Assembly (NCBI GenBank): GCA_910589185.1 | Contig: CAJUSU010000020.1 | Location: 1-25,854, forward strand | Source: an uncultured Clostridia bacterium | GTDB taxonomy: Bacteria > Bacillota > Clostridia > TANB77 > CAG-508 | Length of the DNA: 25,854 bases | Reading direction: 5' to 3' | In this document: piece by piece, positions 22,933 to 25,854 of the stretch | Layout: each line of letters starts with the position of its first letter | Position numbering within the stretch: position 1 is the stretch's first letter | Notes under the pieces: model-generated | Told to the model about the DNA's origin: nothing | Databases searched by the model: none | Seen by the model: only the letters and a program-made list of their open reading frames with translations | Made by a program: the position numbers and the translations under genes

Positions 22933-22970
22933 AAAAAAGATACTGTGTAATAAAACATAGTATCTTTTTT
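22933..22970. terminator. Bidirectional terminator, cdaA / HAD gene
   Basis: AAAAAAGATACTGTG (22933-22947) pairs with CATAGTATCTTTTTT (22956-22970), with one G-T wobble. Confidence 0.88.
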
Positions 22971-23877
22971 AAAACTCTACAAACTGATAAACTGCTTCTG
23001 CAAAGCCACCATCACTAGCAGAACTTTTCGTAGTATAATTTGCTACTTCCTTAACAGGTTCGTAAGCATTAGCAACAGCAATACCCACACCAGAACTTTT
23101 TAATAAATCAATGTCATTTAAATTATCACCAATTGCCATAGTATCATTGGTATTAATTTTTAAATAGTCTTTCAAAAAATTCAAAGCAGAACCTTTACCA
23201 ATATGTTGTGGTGCTATAGAAAAATAATCATATTCTTTATTTAACAATTCATCTTTATAATTTCCTTTTTTAGAAATCAATTGAACTGTTAGAGTAGATT
23301 TGCTTTCCAATTCAGAACGGATTTCTTCTAAATTATTTTCTGTTGATAAAATAACATTAAAAATAGTAAGTTTGTGTTCTTGAATATATTGTAATAAATT
23401 TTTTACAATATAAAAAGAAAGTTCAGTTTGACTATTATGCAATACTAAATTAAAATCTGTATCATATTTTCCAAAAACAGAATGTTGTGATTTAAAATAT
23501 GTTGCATAATTACGAAGGTCCATATATTTTAATTCTTCTGTAATGACAAAATTATCTCCATAAGCATGAATATGTAAGTGATACTTTCCTGCTAATTGAT
23601 AGCAGAAAGTTAATTCTTCCATTGTTAAACAGTGACGATAAATTTCTTTTTGTTCTTTTAAATCAATAATTTGTGTACCATTTCCAAAGATGCCATACTG
23701 CGCATTGCACTGATTACAAATATCTTTTGAGATAGCATAACTTTTCCCCGTGCAGATAGCAAGAGGAATACGTTTATTTTGTATTGTTTTAATAGCTTCT
23801 AAATTTGCTTGCGGGATGGAATTATCTTGAGCAAGCATTGTTCCATCCAAATCAGTTGCAATTAATTTGATTGACAT
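22969..23877 (-). CDS. Cof-type HAD-superfamily hydrolase
   Basis: Cytoplasmic phosphatase of the HAD IIB (Cof/YkrA) group, 302 residues from ATG 23877; GGAGTGA lies just upstream, whereas the open frame continues to 23925 through non-coding sequence. Motif I is DLDGTM (about 8-13), with both nucleophile and acid/base Asp; motif II Thr/Ser lies near AICTGK; the large C2-type cap occupies about 85-200; motif III Lys lies near IGKGS; motif IV is GDNLNDIDLL. Such enzymes dephosphorylate sugar phosphates or flavin and PLP phosphates; the substrate cannot be told from sequence. Single gene, convergent with cdaA. Confidence 0.92.
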   Translation of the reverse strand: MSIKLIATDLDGTMLAQDNSIPQANLEAIKTIQNKRIPLAICTGKSYAISKDICNQCNAQYGIFGNGTQIIDLKEQKEIYRHCLTMEELTFCYQLAGKYHLHIHAYGDNFVITEELKYMDLRNYATYFKSQHSVFGKYDTDFNLVLHNSQTELSFYIVKNLLQYIQEHKLTIFNVILSTENNLEEIRSELESKSTLTVQLISKKGNYKDELLNKEYDYFSIAPQHIGKGSALNFLKDYLKINTNDTMAIGDNLNDIDLLKSSGVGIAVANAYEPVKEVANYTTKSSASDGGFAEAVYQFVEF

Positions 23878-23928
23878 AATTTTCACTCCAGTACCTATTA
23901 TGCAGGAAAAATCTGGATTTGTCAAGTT

Positions 23929-24029
23929 TGTCAGTTAGGGGACGTTAGTTTAACTGACATTTTGGTAAAAAAAGGTAAAATGTCGGTTGAGGGACAGATG
24001 TCAGTTAAACTAACGTCCCCTAACTGACA
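23929..24029. mobile_element. 101-bp palindromic element, copy 2, before truA
   Basis: Same 101-base length and identical 31-bp terminal inverted repeats as the pheS-pheT copy. Only two A-to-G differences are visible, both in the inner unit (TGTCGGTTGAGGGACA here, TGTCAGTTAAGGGACA there). It lies between the start of the HAD gene and the truA promoter. No clear target-site duplication is visible. The near-identity of copies 6 kb apart points to recent mobility or ongoing homogenisation. Confidence 0.85.
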
Positions 24030-24031
24030 TG

Positions 24032-24060
24032 TTGCAAACAAAACAATAATATAGTATGAT
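24032..24060 (+). promoter_or_regulatory. Promoter of truA
   Basis: TTGCAA (24032-24037), 17-base spacer, TATGAT (24055-24060). It begins two bases after the palindromic element. Confidence 0.6.
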
Positions 24061-24098
24061 AAGAAAAAATAGAAGAAATAGAAAAAAGGAGCAAACAA

Positions 24099-24848
24099 AT
24101 GAGAAATATAAAATTAACAATTGAATATGAAGGAAAGGACTATAACGGTTGGCAAAAACAACCAAACCATTTGAATATTCAAGGAGAAATAGAAAGAGCA
24201 ATTGAAAGTGTAACAAGAGAAGAAGTAGAGTTAATAGGTTCTGGAAGAACAGATGCAGGGGTACATGCTTTTGGACAAGTGGCAAACTTTAAAATAGAAT
24301 CAGACTTTCCCATTGAAAAGATGGCAACAGCTATTAATTCACAATTAAAAAAGTCTATTCGTATTTTAAAAGCAGAAGAAGTACCAATAGAATTTCATAG
24401 TCGCTATCATTGCCATCAAAAAACTTATGCCTATATTATAGATAATTCAGAACAAGGAACCGCTATTTATAGAAATACAACTTATCATGTATCACAACCA
24501 TTAAATGTAGAAAAAATGCAAGAAGCGGCAAAATATTTGGTGGGAGAACATGACTTTAGTAGTTTTAAATCTAGTGGAACAAGTAGTAAAAGTAGTGTAA
24601 GAACAATTTACCAAGCGCAAGTCTTAAAAGAACAAGCGAGAGTGATTATTATGCTAACAGGTAATGGCTTTTTATATAATATGGTTCGTATTATAGCAGG
24701 AACTTTGGTAGAGATTGGATTAGGTAATAGAGAGCCAAAAGAGATGAAAGAGATTTTAGAAGCAAAAGATAGACAAAAAGCAGGAAAGACCTTAGCAGCA
24801 CAAGGACTATTTTTAATGAATGTAAATTATGAAGAAAAGAAAGTTTGA
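24099..24848 (+). CDS. truA: tRNA pseudouridine(38-40) synthase TruA
   Basis: Isomerises uridines 38, 39 and 40 in the anticodon arm of tRNAs. 249 residues, normal for the family. The N-terminal strand IKLTIEYEGKDYNGWQKQPN is typical, catalytic Asp52 lies in GSGRTDAGVHA, and the C-terminal half contains FLYNMVRIIAGTLVEIG, the conserved TruA motif. AAAGGAG precedes ATG 24099. In many Firmicutes truA follows the ecf transporter genes and rplM/rpsI follow it; none of these is here. Confidence 0.97.
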   Translation: MRNIKLTIEYEGKDYNGWQKQPNHLNIQGEIERAIESVTREEVELIGSGRTDAGVHAFGQVANFKIESDFPIEKMATAINSQLKKSIRILKAEEVPIEFHSRYHCHQKTYAYIIDNSEQGTAIYRNTTYHVSQPLNVEKMQEAAKYLVGEHDFSSFKSSGTSSKSSVRTIYQAQVLKEQARVIIMLTGNGFLYNMVRIIAGTLVEIGLGNREPKEMKEILEAKDRQKAGKTLAAQGLFLMNVNYEEKKV

Positions 24849-24929
24849 GGTAAAGAATTGTAACCAAAAAACAAAAAGTAACATAAAATATAACAGATAG
24901 AAAAAATAAAAAGAATAGGAGAAAAACAT

Positions 24930-25340
24930 ATGAATACTTTATTGATATTTTTTGCTTTTCCTGTTGCTACTGTTATATTAGCAATTGTGTTACAAAAAGT
25001 ATTAAAAAATCCACTTTTAGTAGCAGCAACATTTTTTGCCATTTTCTTAGTGATAACATTTGCATTCTTTGACGCAAGTTTTTTAGTATATGCTATAGTA
25101 TATGCCATTTTAGCTTATGTAACAGCTGTGCTATCAGCATGGATTTGTCGATTACTTAGAATATTAGAAAATCAAAATACAGGAAATTGTAGGATTATTG
25201 AAAGACCAATAACGATAAATAATACAAGTCCTTGTAATAGTGTTAACTTAGCCAATGAAGCAACTTTAGTACCAACACAGGCAAGAAGACCAAACTGTAG
25301 CTGCAACTGTAATTGCAATTGTGGGTGTGGAAGAAGATAG
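24930..25340 (+). CDS. YbeF/DUF2651-like membrane protein with Cys-rich tail
   Basis: 136 residues. Residues 1-75 hold about three hydrophobic segments (MNTLLIFFAFPVATVILAIV; PLLVAATFFAIFLVITFAFF; FLVYAIVYAILAYVTAVLSAW), similar in size and pattern to the B. subtilis YbeF/DUF2651 group. A soluble region (76-118) follows, then a striking tail, NCSCNCNCNCGCGRR, with six cysteines alternating with Asn, Ser or Gly. Alternating Cys suggests metal binding or disulphide cross-linking, as in some spore coat proteins (inference). AGGAG precedes ATG 24930. It is about 80 bases after truA with its own terminator; no clear promoter is visible, so it may be read from truA. Confidence 0.7.
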   Translation: MNTLLIFFAFPVATVILAIVLQKVLKNPLLVAATFFAIFLVITFAFFDASFLVYAIVYAILAYVTAVLSAWICRLLRILENQNTGNCRIIERPITINNTSPCNSVNLANEATLVPTQARRPNCSCNCNCNCGCGRR

Positions 25341-25351
25341 GAAGGAAGAAG

Positions 25352-25378
25352 GAAAGCTGAAAAATAGCTTTCTTTTTT
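25352..25378 (+). terminator. Terminator after the YbeF-like gene
   Basis: GAAAGCT (25352-25358), loop GAAAAAT, AGCTTTC (25366-25372), then T6. Confidence 0.88.
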
Positions 25379-25424
25379 GTTAAAAAAACATTAACACAAA
25401 GGTTAATATTTTTAAAAGAACCTA

Positions 25425-25454
25425 TTGACATTTTACAACAAATATTGTTAAAAT
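25425..25454 (+). promoter_or_regulatory. Promoter of the prepilin-like gene
   Basis: TTGACA (25425-25430), 18-base spacer, TAAAAT (25449-25454). It implies a leader of about 150 bases before the start codon at 25613, in which I see no clear structure. Confidence 0.65.
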
Positions 25455-25612
25455 AAAACAAAATGTTATAAACTAATAAATGAAAAATAGGATAAAAACT
25501 AGAATATTTTTCAGAAAGTTAGGAAATAGTAAAACAAAAGACTTATGCAGTAACAGAAAGAAGAAATACAAAATGTAAAATGCATAAAAAGAGAAACGGA
25601 GGAAATGAAAAA

Positions 25613-25854
25613 ATGAAAGGAAAAAAATTGAAACTTGAAACAGCTGAGGCTGTACACACACACACACACACACACCAGGTTTATTAAAAAATGAGAAAAA
25701 GCAAAGAGGTATAACATTAATAGCACTTATTGTAACAGTAATAATATTGCTAATATTAGCAGGTGTAACACTTTTCTATGTATTAGGAGATAATGGAATT
25801 ATAAAAGTAGCACAAGATGCTAAGAAACAAACAGAAGATGCAATGAAAAATGAA
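25613..25854 (+). CDS. Prepilin-like surface protein, start and body out of frame across an (AC)11 tract; truncated by window end
   Basis: The start ATG 25613 lies 10 bases after GGAGG (25598-25602). It opens MKGKKLKLETAEAVHTH... but in the present sequence this frame reads through the AC repeat and stops at 25685-25687 (24 codons). The body, LLKNEKKQRG followed by ITLIALIVTVIILLILAG and GDNGIIKVAQDAKK, is in another frame from about 25672 onward with no ATG, GTG or TTG of its own after a stop at 25645. Gly followed by a hydrophobic helix is the class III (type IV prepilin) processing signal; this subtype lacks Glu5, as is common in clostridial pseudopilin-like surface proteins. Loss of one AC unit, or gain of two, would join the frames. 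It is therefore either phase-OFF, a pseudogene, or a sequencing error in the repeat. The C-terminus is outside the window. Confidence 0.75.
25654..25675 (+). repeat. (AC)11 dinucleotide microsatellite inside the prepilin-like leader
   Basis: Eleven uninterrupted AC units between the start codon and the prepilin hydrophobic core. In frame with the ATG they encode alternating His-Thr. Tracts of this kind mutate by slipped-strand mispairing. Confidence 0.95.

Noticed and set aside
25605..25616. ATG 25605 as start of the prepilin-like gene
   Set aside because: It is only two bases after GGAGG and meets a stop after three codons.

Overview
The window comes from a low-GC, Gram-positive bacterium, most likely a spore-forming member of the Clostridia. 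The evidence is strongly AT-rich codon use, AGGAGG-type ribosome binding sites, TTGACA/TATAAT promoters, a T-box leader, a PASTA-domain Ser/Thr kinase with its PP2C phosphatase, a CdaA diadenylate cyclase, and a 25-residue SpoVM-like spore peptide. Most of the window is core housekeeping sequence. The two ends and one island look accessory.

Layout. (1) Bases 1-1706: the right part of what I read as a diversity-generating retroelement (DGR). It has the last codons of an off-window target gene, a template-repeat-like segment encoding a WWLRSP framework followed by adenine-rich codons, a reverse transcriptase with the [LIV]GxxxSQ signature, and a 174/175-bp structured block present both after the target gene and after the template. 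(2) 1715-8554: aspS, a coiled-coil orphan, then rlmN-prpC-prkC and a divergent rpe. (3) 8562-12248, mostly minus strand: a bactofilin-like membrane protein, a tiny Cys-rich protein plus nth, rpmB and tcdA. A short plus-strand pair (a small membrane protein and a spoVM-like gene) lies among them. (4) 12284-14258: ruvA-rarA. (5) 14307-14891: a GC-rich orphan gene in an AT-rich genome. (6) 14907-16595: an SPFH/stomatin plus NfeD pair with an operator-like dyad, back to back with a tRNA-Phe T-box. (7) 16901-20564: pheS-pheT, interrupted by a 101-bp palindromic element that recurs near truA. (8) 20568-24848: arginase-family enzyme, small membrane protein plus cdaA, HAD phosphatase, truA. (9) 24930-25854: a YbeF-like protein with a Cys-rich tail, then a prepilin-like gene whose start is separated from its coding frame by an (AC)11 microsatellite.

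How it fits together. aspS, rlmN, pheST, truA, tcdA and rpmB serve translation. nth, ruvA and rarA serve DNA repair. prpC/prkC and cdaA are envelope and cell-state signalling modules. The most unusual content is two different devices for generating surface-protein variation at opposite ends of the window: a DGR (targeted adenine mutagenesis) and a microsatellite-controlled prepilin-like gene (frame switching). Both readings are inferences from sequence pattern and are testable.
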